From Pyrus communis (lineage: Eukaryota > Streptophyta > Magnoliopsida > Rosales > Rosaceae): a stretch of 64,000 bases of DNA. The translations under genes were made by a program, and so were the position numbers. The stretch spans positions 19,865,002 through 19,929,001 of the forward strand of contig NC_084813.1 of assembly GCF_963583255.1 (NCBI RefSeq). Reading direction: 5' to 3'. Under the pieces are notes generated by a model. It did not search any database. It had not been told where the DNA came from and was given only the letters and a program-made list of their open reading frames with translations. Positions 42,331-56,500 of this stretch are shown here, piece after piece (the stretch's first letter is position 1; each line of letters begins with the position of its first letter).

Positions 42331-45300
42331 CTATACATACTAAGAAGAGCCAATACAAGAAAATTATTTCTCTACTTTTTCTCTCTTTGGGTTGTACTCA
42401 ACAGAATACTATTTTTTTTTTTTTTTAAAGAATAAATTTCATTCAATAAATAAGTCAGAAATAAACTACACGGTACATGACAAGAAGACATCCTCCTCAC
42501 GTAGATCATATACAACAGGTTGAACAGGTTGAGTCAGTCCCATACCTCGAAAGCATATAATAGTATTCATCTAATCTGACCTCAGCGGCCAATCAAATTC
42601 TGCCTCTTGCATGAAACCATTAGATAATTATCCTTCAATTTATCACTTCAAAGTTAATAAACTTTGAGACTCTCTAGCTTTAATTATAGAAATGAGAAAG
42701 TATGATCAGTTGAGGTGAGGATACGACACATGATATTAACCATAATCTGTCATGCATGGCTCTGAGGTAATTTTTTATTCGTCTTCTATAAATAGCTGTC
42801 TAGGGTTTCTTTCAGTTATTAAAACTGAGTTTCTAAAGCAACTTTGACACCGGTTTTAAATCTAAATATATAGCTTCTTTTTTCTTTTGGTTTTTTCATC
42901 ACTTGATGTGTTTTTTTTGTAAGTAAACTTAGTAGGTATATAGCTAGTGGAAGACAGATTGAGTGATCCTTGTAAGCTTGGGAAGCCCCTTTAATTAGGC
43001 TCCCTTCACAATCCAATGCGCCCATGATCATGGTACCATCCAAATATAATATTATCTCTTACTACTTTTATAAAGTGTAAAGTAATCAAAGTAATAGTTT
43101 ATGGGAAGCAATCCTACGTGAGTGGTCGGTAAATGCTATAGCACTCAATGGGACAAAGTAATGTTTTGCTTCAAACCGCATTCGGACACAACAAAACAAG
43201 CCCATTTAGAAAGCATTGCACATGCCATGCATATTGATAATTGGTAGCAACAGCAAGTGATATGATCGATTAATTGATGAAAAATGTGGCTCCTATCCCA
43301 CCAAATTGTTCGTTAGTTCTTTGTGCATCTTCTGCAGGTCCTGTTCACTATGAAAATTAATTTGGAAGCTTCTACTTGTGGAATGAGATTTTTCAACTTA
43401 TTGGATTTCTTTTATTTCATGTACAAATTTGCAATCGGATAGGGACAGATCCTAAGAGCTAAACCAAAACATGAACATGTATGGAGAAGATATCGCATCT
43501 TGCTTTTGGACCATTAATCATTTTAGTGGCTACGATGTAAATAATTGAACTTTAATATTGGACAATGGACAGAGACCCCTTCCTCTGTCCACTAATTCCA
43601 TGGATAATTAGGTATAAAGTTGCAAGTTGTGGATGGTCGACACGACAGATTTAAGGTGTTTTGAGTCTTGGAAAAGCTTTCAATTAGCACTACTACTGTA
43701 GCATTTGTCAGAAAGAAAAAAAAATTTCGGTAGAAAATTGACAACGTATACACAATATTATTATGGTAAAGGCTTATCTACCCCTAAATGCTTTGGTAAT
43801 TTCATTTTGTACAACTAATGTTAGTAATTATTACAAACTTTTCTTGTAGTGTTATGTTATCAAATAGTATCGATAACATATGTATACTCAATTTATGTTA
43901 ATTAGAGTATCAATAACATGTCAAGATGATCAATAACAAAGAAGTAATTGCAACGGTGCTATTTTCTTAGGGTTATTCTTATTTTATTTAGCATTCTCGA
44001 CATCTATGTAATTTTTTTTCTTTCACTTTTCATTCCTTAATCTGCTCCTGTAAATTTGAGTTTTATTTTTCTCGGTTTTAATTTTTAATCAGCTAGCTAG
44101 TTTAAAAGTAGACGTTTCAGACTTGAACTTGAACCTAATTATGACACTTGGAAATAGAGTAAGAAATTTTGGGAATCTTATTCCTGGTTCAAAACTATGA
44201 CTATTGACTATTAACTGGTAAATTAATGTGCAAAAAAACTCGATCCGAAGGTCACGCCATATCACACTCAATCATGCTAAACTCTTTCCCTACGCGGTAG
44301 TTTTGCTTGACCTAATTAGCCATTCTCTGTTTAGTCACGTCTTCCTCTTCGTCATGAAACTTACCAATGCTTTTCTTTTCGGTGTTAGAAGAGGTCTCAA
44401 ATTTTCACTCTCTTCTCAGTTTCAATTCTGTAAATTTGTATATCTGACTCTCTCACATGAGCTATGAACATGATCACGTTGGGAAATCTCTAAAAAACGT
44501 GCGTGTTGCAAATAAACGAAAAGGTTACCAGCTCTATAGCAGTTTTCAAACGTGGGAAATCTTATTAAGGGCCACAGGGGGCACGTGCCCCAACTTGTGT
44601 TGTTGTCCTTAAAAAGTGGTTTGAGCAGGAACCAAAGCCCTGTTAAATTGCAGCTTCCTTCCGTGCTTGGTATGACGTCGAGTCGAATTATGATGAATAA
44701 TAATTAACTCACCACCACCACAAATTATATCACTCGGTACTAATCCTTTTTGCTATTTTAATTGTATCTTTAGATCAATAGTTTATAGTCCACAAAGAAG
44801 AAATTGGAGTCAAGTCTATATGTTTTATCTCTTTGTGGACTATACCAATATTGATCTAAAAATACAATTAAAATGTCAAAAAAGGATGGAGATGTACGCT
44901 AAGTATACAATGAGTATTGGTTATACAAGTTATCGATAAAATGTCTCACTTAAAACAACTTGAAAAAAATTTTAGCGCTTCACCTGCTATGTTTGGGGTT
45001 CTACGAGGATCTACATCCGCCACTGCTTAATTGTGTTCTAGATAATCTAACTTTTTAACTTTGCCCCTGCACCTACATACGTAACACATGTTGCATCAAC
45101 CAAGGAAAATTCATTGTACAAGAACATTTTCTAATATGAAGGGCTAGTTATCATACTTAACAAATTCTAGGGTTCGTGAGAGCATGTGATATCAATAATA
45201 GTCAATTTTTCTATTTATTTTTACTAGTGTTTTATATATGCGGGGGTGGCTATTGGCTATATACTTAAATAATATATGTACTTCTGGTTTGTTAGGTATT

Positions 45301-46616
45301 AAGAAAAGGGAAAAAACGAAAAAATAATGGGTGGCTTTGACTATTGAATTTTGACCAACTAGTGTATTGAGTATTAACCATGCTGATTTGTGTAGACTAT
45401 TTTCCCTATCTATGACAATAATAGTTTAATCACATGGTGAATTAAATTAAGAAAAGTGAGTCTCATAGTTGTATTTGACCTTTTTCCCTCGTCTGTTTAG
45501 TTATGTAATATTTGATTTTTCTTTAATTTATACAATCTAATTGGCTAAAAAAAATGAGAGAAAAGGTACAAGATCGTGGATAAAAGGGGAAAGATGTGGA
45601 TATAAGAAGCCAAATTATATATGGATTTCATTGAACTGATAGTGATATTGATATCATCGGGGAATATATACTGAAAAAGAAGCACGCATTGCATATAGAA
45701 GCTGGTCAACTTACAAAGACTGGAAATCTTTCTGTGGTGAGGTTCATAGAGCATAGATTAGATTAGATCGATTTATGTCCAACCACAAAGAAGGAAAGGT
45801 GGCTGTCTGCAATGTATCTGCCCCAATTCTTTCAATTCCAATTTGTTTAAAATGATCACTAGTTTACTTGACAAGCACAGAAATGTCGAATATATTCTTG
45901 TTGAGCTTTCCTGCAAACTTCGTGTGACATATTAAGTATTTGAATTGACGTCTATTGAGACAGAATCAAGCAAAGCAAACGACCTTGACTCTTTTGGGTC
46001 GTGGTTTTGATGTGTGACTAATGTGCCAATGGTCACCGGGACAAAATAAGGTTCAATTTTCGTAGGGACCAAACAGTTCCCATGCGCCAATAAAGTTTGA
46101 ACTTGTGAATGGACGATGGAGATTGATTCACGATGTGGGTGGAGTTAGATGAACACTATTTGATTTGTAATCCTTGATGAATTTTCTTCAAGATCTAATC
46201 AAACATATGACTGGTAATAAGGTCACGTTTTGCATAATCAAATTTCAGGGTGGAATATGTTGAATGAGATTCTAAAATCTTTCCATGAATTTTTTACATA
46301 CAACCAACTCTATGCATTAAAAACGATATTTTTCGAGAAGCTGCATATAATATAATTTCGCACAATTATAATTAGCTTTGTGTTTGGTCTAGTAATTTTC
46401 CTCATGCAATAGTTCTTAAGTTGAACTTATATTGTCTTAAAAAAAAAATATTTGGACCCATTTATTTTATCCCTACATGCAACTAAACAATTTTCTCCAC
46501 TAACCTCTCAATTTTGCCCTTAATAAATAAGAAAAAGTAAATAAAGATGGGTGTTTTTCTCTCTACACACCCAATAACCTAAAACCACCACACAATTGCA
46601 CCTTTTCATTTTTTCC
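42331..46616. other. Unassigned flank, copy 1
   Basis: This is 4.3 kb shared with 58665-63004. No coding gene is recognised. The frames 44228-44467 and 45545-45754 are open in both copies, but their differences are mostly amino-acid changing and they have no domain. A 145-bp fold-back sequence is at 44743-44887. A T run followed by AATTTCATTCAATAAATAAG (42415-42460) looks like the 3' end of a retroposon on the minus strand. Confidence 0.55.
44743..44887. repeat. Fold-back (hairpin) sequence, copy 1
   Basis: Arms of about 58 bp. The left is ATCCTTTTTGCTATTTTAAT..CTTTAGATCAATAG..TAGTCCACAAAG. The reversed right is ATCCTTTTTTGACATTTTAAT..TTTTAGATCAATAT..TAGTCCACAAAG. A loop of some 30 bases lies between. 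It may be a MITE. No target duplication was assigned. Confidence 0.7.
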
Positions 46617-46861
46617 ACTAATCTCAGTGACTATTTTGGCTAAAAAACTTATATATATATATAATGACATAATTTTGTTAATAACGATTTTTTTTTATTT
46701 TATTTTTTTTTTATTTTTTATATAAATTTGTGTGGGGTATTGTTTGTTGGTTTTGGTTTTGGATGGGATGACAGTTATTTTGTCCTGGCATATATCTAAC
46801 TAGAGGACCACGAGTTTCTGTCACATATACTGAAACACCCTTTCATGGAATCCTACCTTAT
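46617..46861 (+). pseudogene. Fossil of phosphatase intron 2
   Basis: It matches 19971-20195: end of the MITE right arm, then TTTGTGTGGGGTATTG, TGGATGGGATGACAG, TTTTGTCCTGGCATATATC and CACGAGTTTCTGTCACATAT. It contains no exon. It shows that the duplicated segment once began inside the phosphatase gene, and exons 3-5 of this copy are gone. Confidence 0.9.
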
Positions 46862-48834
46862 CTCTGTATGGAAAAGTCTTTGATTCCTTACCAAAAGAGG
46901 TCACTTTATTAGCATTCTTGACAAAGCGGGGTATTTTGTGATTGATTACTATTATATTAAGAGTTTAACACACAGACACCCAAACCATTTTTACAATTAA
47001 GACACTCATCTCCTTTGAGTATCTTTGTCCATATAGTTTGATACCGGTTCAGCAGACCTATGTGTTTATCAATATAGTTAAGGATGTTGAACATGGTGCA
47101 AAAGATTTAGAACTTCACAGTGAATTGCATAACCTTGTCTTAAGTTTTAGAACTCAAGGGTGAGAGTGTTCCTTCCTCGGCCAAAGTCACTCAATCCAGA
47201 AATTAGTAGCGAATTCTACCACATCACCACATTCAAGTTATTTGCCTAGTTGAGCTCGATGGCGAATTGGCATGCCCGCATCAACATTCAAGTAATTGAC
47301 AAACGTAGTTAGCTCCTAATTACTCAGCCTCCATGCCACATAAATTAAAAATTTTAAGATTTATTGATACAAAACAAAAACAAAAACAAAAACAAAAACC
47401 AAAATTGAAATCAAGTAGTTCTTTTCCTTTCAAGATTTTGTTTTCATACCTTCACTTGTGTCTTCTCATCCACCAATATCTTCTTTGATCCTTAAGTCTC
47501 AATTTCTCCATATAGTTTTCTTCTATCTTTATACCAAAAGAATTAAATGATTATTAAATTGTCCCTAAGATATTGTGAGAAACCATTGTGCTAGATGTAT
47601 TTTCAAGGATTGAATGTTAAACTATATATTTAACAACGTATCAGTGTTTTACACTATTCATGTCATGTGAAATTACACTAAACACAAATCTAACTCATTA
47701 GTTGTTTAGGAGGATATCATTCTATAGAACGTAGTTTCTCTCCATGTATCAAAATGTGTAGTGCAATTCCAGGCTTCAATAAATTCAAAAGCACTTATTT
47801 TCCATTGCAATTCTGAATCCCTAGATTGGCACTAATGGGAAGGTCTTTACCCTAATTTTTTTTTTTTTCCAGAATGATATCCACTGTAAAACTTTGTGTC
47901 CAGAAGATTGAGAGATTCAGACTGTTTAAGAGAGAGAAAGAGATCGAGCCATTCAAGTTTTTAAATTTTTGTGAAGTGGGTCAGTGAGATGAGTTAATAG
48001 AAGCCATAGAATTGAAGTTGAGTGGTTTGGATCTCTCGCTCCGCGTTTTCCGGACATAGAGATGAAGGAGTGGACTTCAATCCCTTTTTTCCCATCCTAG
48101 CTCCTGTATTGTTTTATATTGTAGCTTATGATTTTAAAAATATCTTGTTCTTGCTTTTAATTAGAAAACTTTATAGCTTGAGTTCATCATGTCGGCATGG
48201 CTGCTGCCTTATCCCTCGGCCTCCTTCATCCCTTTTCCCACTGAAATTAGAGTCCTTTTCTATGGTGAAAACTTCAACAAGTGATAAATTAACAGATTCT
48301 GCTGACTATTTAGTTAAGCACAGCTGGCTTTGAATGCTACTGCTAATGGATCTGCACATTAGATATACACTCTTAAGTCTTAGCTCCATGCGTAATCTTT
48401 TCAGTATTGTTCTATATAAAGTTTTTTCTACGTTGTGGTTAACTATAAATTTTAAATGCTGACGGCATGTCTGCATTTATAACTTCGCTATCGTTTATGT
48501 CGTTGATACTGCAAACGCTTATAATATCAATATGTTGTTGATGCATTATCTACAAATGCAGTTAACTACAATGTAAATGACTGGTTCTATATAAAATACA
48601 ATGCAAAACAGATAATATAATGTTTATTTAGTTACCAACGAATCTTCAAGTCACTAAAGTAGTGATGACTTTGGTTACATTCTACAACGATTTCCACATT
48701 AATAATAAATAAACTTGTCTCTTTTGACAGAGATCTTGAAGTCTAGTTCAACCAAATATTTTGTTCACACACGCCCGTACTTTAAGCTAAAAACCCTTTT
48801 TCCAGCAGCTTCTAGTGTAAGTACTTAATCACTC
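46862..48834. other. ACO copy 2 downstream region
   Basis: It matches 24861-26824. It has no gene of its own. The older ACO relic seen in copy 1 at 23648 is absent because it lay in the deleted interval. Confidence 0.6.
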
Positions 48835-50256
<1,422 letters not shown>

Positions 50257-50310
50257 GAACAAGTGTTTGGTTAATTTGTTCTTGTGGAGCGGAGTTTGGT
50301 GTGTGCGCGC

Positions 50311-50319
50311 TATTTATAG
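50311..50319 (-). promoter_or_regulatory. TATA box of ACO copy 2
   Basis: CTATAAATA on the minus strand, about 95 bp upstream of the ATG and identical to the copy 1 box. The spacing is shorter because of the GA tract. Confidence 0.75.
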
Positions 50320-51895
50320 AGCTAGCAACGACCCAAAACGTACAAAATAAAATGGTAGTAATTAAACACATGCAAATATTTGTGACGGTGGTGGAGGGTC
50401 AGGTTAATTAATTTCTACTTGAGGAATTTTTGTAAGGAAATTAATATTCTAAAAGGAAAAAGATATAAAAAAAAACTCCTAAATAGGATAAACTATGTAG
50501 CCCCACCATCTTTGTTTGGACCAATCACGGGCTAAAATCATTTTGCCTTGTTGTATTTATCTTCTCTTGTGTATTATTTTCATCGTTCTCAAATAGTAGT
50601 AATGTTTATTATTTTATTTATTAATCATTGATTTAGTTTAAATTTTAACATTTATATGTATCTACTACAAAAAAATTTAAATTTAAATTTATCTAATAAT
50701 GATAAATAAAATACTAAGTATTATCATCCCTTGATGATGTTGAGCGAAAATACTTTCTTCGTTTTGCACTAACCAAATGGAAAACGTAAAAGAAAACATT
50801 CTCTCTCTCCTGTTTGAGTCTTTCAGTGACTTTGACCAACCCACCCCATGGTTGCTGGCTGGCCCACGTTTCCATTGCGTGCGTGCAGATGGCCCCCACT
50901 GTAACTTTCTTTCTTTATTTTTGTCAAAACTTCCTATCTGTTTGGAGTTTGCCCTGACAATGATTTGGAAGGAAGATGCTTAGCTCTTGCTCTTGCATTT
51001 TCCAAAATTATTTCAAGTTTGATTTATTTACTTATTAAGACATGGATATTTGTTTATGTGTGTTTGTGGAGCGATTTCCAGTATATATCAGAAGTTAGCT
51101 ACGTAGTGTTATTACCATTTGGAGATAATAGAAAAATTAGTATGTTAATTAATATTATTATTTTAATATATAAAATTATATATGACGTGCTTTGTGTTTC
51201 AGGTAAAAAAAAGTTTCCGTATTTGGAATGTTTAGTTAATTACCATTTGGAGATATCATGAGCAGTTTAAAACAGAATGGACAGACAATGAGATGCTTAC
51301 AAATTCTATATGTGGCTCTAAATCGGAATCAAAGACTTCTCACCTCGAATTAACAAACCAAATCTACTGACGGACGTCATGCATTCACGTGGGCTGCTTC
51401 CATGCTTAAGTTAGCATCGAAATCTAATAGAATTTTCTTGGATCGTATAGTTTTAACTTTTAAAAATAACAATATGCCAATGTAATATAAATCCTGCATC
51501 AACTATGAAATCGGATAGAGTATGTTAAGCAGGTTTCCATAATGTTTGTACGGTAAAAATGTGTAAGTAGGTTTTTTATTGAGGGAACACAAGCATTATT
51601 CATTTTATAATTGGAATCATTCAATTTTTTAATCGTCATTTGGAAATCATCTTTGTACAAAATCATTCTAATTAGAGATCATTTAGTCATTCAAACATGT
51701 GGAACAAATCAACGGTGTGAATACTAAGTAAATATTCATGATAAACTGTCTACTTATTTGATACATTTAGATGACTAAACAATCTCAAATTCAAATGATA
51801 TATATAAGGATGACCTTCGAATGAATATTAATAAAAAATAAAAGTTTTCATTAAGAAATATATACGATAAAGATATGTTAGATTCCTCTCATATA
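50320..51895. other. ACO copy 2 upstream region
   Basis: Distal promoter, matching 28324-29938 with scattered differences. No gene and no AC microsatellite. Confidence 0.6.
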
Positions 51896-51904
51896 TTCTT
51901 AAAA

Positions 51905-52689
51905 GGCTTTTTATATTAGCACCTCACAAAATATTGAATGCACCCCACATTAAAATTTAATATTAAATGATTTATTTATCTTACTTTGAATGACAATTTT
52001 GACCTTATTAGGTTTAAAAAAAATTAAAAAATTCTAAATACACCCCAAATCATTTTTAACATATTATGTATCTTCTTCAACTATCAAAATCTCTCCGACC
52101 CTCCATTGTTGAACAAAACCCTAACCAATGAAACTACGAACATGTTGATTGAGAAATTATTTTTGACGAATGAAACACAAAATCGATTTTTCGGAAGCTT
52201 CAAATGAGGTAAGACTTCATATTTTTTTTATTATTTTAGTGACATCAATAATTATTTAATCTTGATTTTGTTGCATTATTCAAGTTTCTATATTCGTATT
52301 CATCTTTTAGGGATCACAAGGATTACATGAAGAATTAAACATCTAAAATTACCACCAAATATTAAAAACAGACGACATGGGTTTTAATGGTGGAATTGAA
52401 AACAACCCACATATGCTTTAAATCCGAGGTAGCATCTTTTGTCAAAACTCTAGTCGGCATTTTTTGTTCAAATTAAAAGCTTTATAAGATTTGAGAAATG
52501 TGGGGTGTATAGAAAATATGGGGTGCATGTAGAAAATGTAAGGTGTATATTGAGAATGTGAGGTGTGCGGGTATTATGGGGAAGTAAGTGGGGTGTATTA
52601 AGATAATTTTTCAATGAGAAAGCAAACGTGGGGTGTATTAAGTATGTGGAGTTTATTCAACAATTTGTTGGATGTTAATATAATAAGCC
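51905..52689. mobile_element. MULE-type MITE upstream of ACO copy 2
   Basis: Partner of 29948-30728. The left target duplication is TTCTTAAAA (51896-51904). The right one has mutated to ATCTTAAAA (52690-52698). The G-rich repeats are preserved in number, with substitutions. Confidence 0.85.
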
Positions 52690-53129
52690 ATCTTAAAAAA
52701 TTATATTAATTTATCAGGTTCTATCTTCAGATTTAATGGATTAAATTTTGATTTAATTTGAGGAAATTACATATGATCTTGGATGCCTTTAAAAGGCTAC
52801 TCCACCAACACACTTGCAATATACACCAGCATTATATTCTTCATACTTTCTTCTATTATTTTTGCGCAACAATTGTGTGACTTAGAGACATATATGAATA
52901 TATAAACTTATAAAAGCACCTTCAAAGAAGATGTTAAAAAATCCATATTAGAAATACCAGTAAAAAAACAACAAGATGGTTTTCCAACTAAAATGTCAAT
53001 TCTTATGTGGCATGACGTGGATTGCCAGCAAATGTGGTTGCTGTGAAACAAAATTTTAACAAAGATCAAAGTGTCACATAAGCTTTCAAATTTAAATTAA
53101 TTGATGATAATGGTAGTGAGAAATATTTA

Positions 53130-53300
53130 AAGAATTTTTTTTTTTCTGAACAAACTATATTATTTACACTAAAATGATGGGGGAGTGGGCTAAGCCTCAC
53201 AATGAGCTAGTAATAATGTAGTTCAAATTCTCCCTTGGCAAAAATCGAACTTGTAATGCAATAATAGTTTAGTATACAAAATAACAATTTGATTTAGGAG
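53130..53300 (-). mobile_element. SINE-like repeat, copy 2
   Basis: Partner of 36919-37085: T run, AACAAACTATATTATTTACA, GTGGGCTAAGCCTCACAATG, and CTTGGCAAAAATCGAAC, which is closer to the usual family sequence than copy 1. The 5' boxes are absent. Confidence 0.5.
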
Positions 53301-53543
53301 TGCTTTCCTTCGATCGAGAATTTAAGTGTTTTAAACTATTAAAAGAAGTTTTGAAAGAAAAAGAAAAAAAAACTAATAGTATATAAATAAAAGTTATAAA
53401 AATAAAATAAAATATAAAAAAAAATTCTGTAAAAACCTACAACATGATTAAGACAATCATTTATTTTTTATAGAAACCAAACAAAGTAGATAATTTTGGT
53501 TCATGTTGTAGGGGACTACAGAATGTGAATACTAAAAACTTTG

Positions 53544-56500
53544 GGGTAAATGACAAAAAACTACCTTAACTATTGGTCGCACGACATTATCATACCTCAT
53601 CTTTTAAAATTGACAATGTCATACCTCATCTTTAGAATTTGTTCCAATGTTATACCTCCGTTAGTTTGTCCGTAAATTTTTCAGTTAAATGCTGACGTGG
53701 ATTGATTCGGGGCCCAGTTCCCCGCCCAGATGGATTCCACGTGGCACCACACCCAATATTTTCCCGCCATTTGGTATCTAGCTGAGATTCCCAATACATG
53801 TGGCTTTCTCACCCGATGACACGTGGATATTCCATTAAAATTTAAAAAAAAATTAATTTAAATTTAAAAAATTAAAAAAGTAAGGGTACATTGTAAAGTG
53901 TGCCATTTGAATTGGTTTTCCCCCCGGTAAACCCAAACCATGTCGATCTAATTCCATTACCAATTCCAGAAAATGAAGAACCCTAACCCTAGTTCTCATA
54001 CCAGTGGCTCCAAATCTTGAACAATCAGATTAGAAATTCAGCGAAAAACCCAAATCATCTTGTCGACTCGCTTCCCTGACTTTGTTGGTGTTGGAAGGGG
54101 GTTTCATCTGGGTTCCATTAGCTTCGAAGAAAAATCGAAGGATTAGACATGGGGTGGTACATGTGTGAGGATCCCGATGAAACGATGCCTACCTATTGTA
54201 AGTTTTTTTTTTTTTTTTTTGTGCTTTTGATGATTCCAAATGCATACTAAACTTATTTATTGGAATAGGTTGAATGTGGGTTTTGTTTATTCTTGTTTGA
54301 AAATGTAGATTTATGCTTTGTGAAATTGAAATGGTACCTGAGGTGTTGGATAAAGGGTTTGTAGCTTTGTTTATTCTTGTTTGAAAAGGTGGATTTATGC
54401 TTTGTTAGTTCGAAATGGTTCCTGAGGTGTCAGATAATGGGTTTGTAGCTTTGTTTATTCTTGTTTGAAAAGGTGGTTTTATGCTTTCTTAATTCGAAAT
54501 GGTTACTGAGTTGTTGGATAATGAGTTTGTTGCTTTGTTTATTCTTGTCGATATAAGGTGGTTTGTTGTTTTGTTGCTTTGTTTATTCTTGTCAAGATAA
54601 GGTAGTTTATTGTGGTTTGTTGCTTTATTGCTTTGTTTATTCTTGTCAAGAAATGGTTAATTGCATATAGTGTGTCGGATTTGGCTTTTCTTAGTCATGT
54701 GCTTTGTTTTGTGAAGAATGTTGTGCTTTGGTTTTTGTTGGCTTATGATTAGGTTAAAATGCAATTTCTTTTGTTTATTGTTGGCTTTTAATTAGGGCTT
54801 TTTTTTTTTTTTTTTTTTTGTGAATTTCAGTATATCTAAAACTATCATCTATTAAATTGCATCATGGTGGGGAGATAAATTATGACCTCTACGATGGGGG
54901 AAAAGTGACATATATAGATAACTGTGATAAAGACCTCATGTCACTGCTGGTGATAGATGATATGGTGAAGGCAGTTTGATACAGTGAGCGGTTCATGAAC
55001 TACTATTACAAGATTCCTAACATGGACCTTTCCAATGTTTTGAAGCCAATTCAAAGTGATTGAGATGTACATCGAAGAATTAACAACAGAAGAAGTTGTA
55101 ACCCAAAAGCAATAGTTTCTGAAGTCCATGGAAGTCAGTGGTTCAAGTAAATTGGTAATTGAGGAGATAAGTAGTTCAGAGGGGGATGTTAGGCCAACAC
55201 CACTTAAACCAATAAGATATAGGGACTTGCTAGCTATTGAAGGGCCAAAAGTGAATGATTGTTGCACATCTTAACTAGTGTAAACAACATGTGTGACTGA
55301 GGTAGGAGAGAGAAATGCTGATTATGGGAATGGTCAGAAAGAGAAAAATGGTGAAAGGCCAGAGGAGAACAAGGGGAAATCTGTGGCTGAGGTAGGAGAA
55401 AAGGATACTGAGGTAGAAGAAAGGGATACTGAGGTAGGAGATGGGGATGCTGAAGTCTTCTTTGATGTACCTATTAGTTTTGAGGGGAATGTTGAAGAAG
55501 AGAATGAAGAAGCTGCTAAAGAAGATGATAGTGAGTTTGAAGAGAGTGAATATAGTGAGTTTGAAGAGAGTGAATATAGGAGTGATGCTGATAACCCAGT
55601 GTTTTCCAAGTTTGGTGGTATTGTGGAAGAAAATGCAAAGGAGTCTGAGCACAAAAAAGAAAGGAACTTTGAGCAAATAGATGAAAGGGATTATGAGCAA
55701 AGAAGTGCAAGGTAATCTGAGTAAAGCTGGGAAAGAGAATAAGAGCAACGGGAAGAAGAATTTGATACTGCAACTCTGGAACAAAATGTGGTTGATGATC
55801 CAGACTATAACTCTAATGCCCTTGAGAGTGTACATGCTTCAGATGATGAAGGACGCAAAAAACAAAAGCGTTTTCCAAAGTTCAATAGAAAACAGACATG
55901 AAGAATCTCACTCTTACACTAGGGCTTGTTTTCAAGGATCATGTGCAATTCAAGTGAGTTGTCATCATGTACTCCCTAGTGAATGGATATGGGGAAATCC
56001 ACTTTCCTAGGAATGAGAAGTTGAAAGTCACAGTAAAGTGTGCAAAAGGCTACCCTTGGAAGTGTTATGCTAGAAAAATGTATGGTTCAAACAGCATACA
56101 GATCAAGACCATACTTGATGAACACACCTGTGGGAGAACTTGGGCAAACAAGAACTTGAAGTCCCCTTTGCTGACGGATTTGTACATGGACAGGATAAAA
56201 CTTAATCCCACATAGCATGTAGATTCCTTTTTAGCAACTGTCAAATCAAAGTGGAATCATGTTTGTACAAAGAGAAAGGCTTACAGGGCTTTAGATAGGG
56301 CTTTGAAGATCATTGAGGGAAAACATGCAGAGCAATACACAAAGTTGTGGGATTTTGTTGAGGAAGTGAGGAAGACTAACCCTAGAAGCACTGTGAAGGT
56401 GAAGTTGGATAGGCAGAGGTTCGAAAGGATATTTGTGTGCTTAAGGGCTTGCAAAAAGGGGTTTAAGTTAGGGTGCAGACCATTGATAGGATTAAATGAG

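Noticed and set aside
44228..44467. 79-codon frame conserved at 60632-60871
   Set aside because: The few differences between the copies change amino acids, there is no domain, and similarity is explained by the recent duplication.
45545..45754. Conserved minus-strand frame, also at 61931-62161
   Set aside because: Same reason: duplicated non-coding DNA with residue-changing differences and AT-rich, hydrophobic composition.
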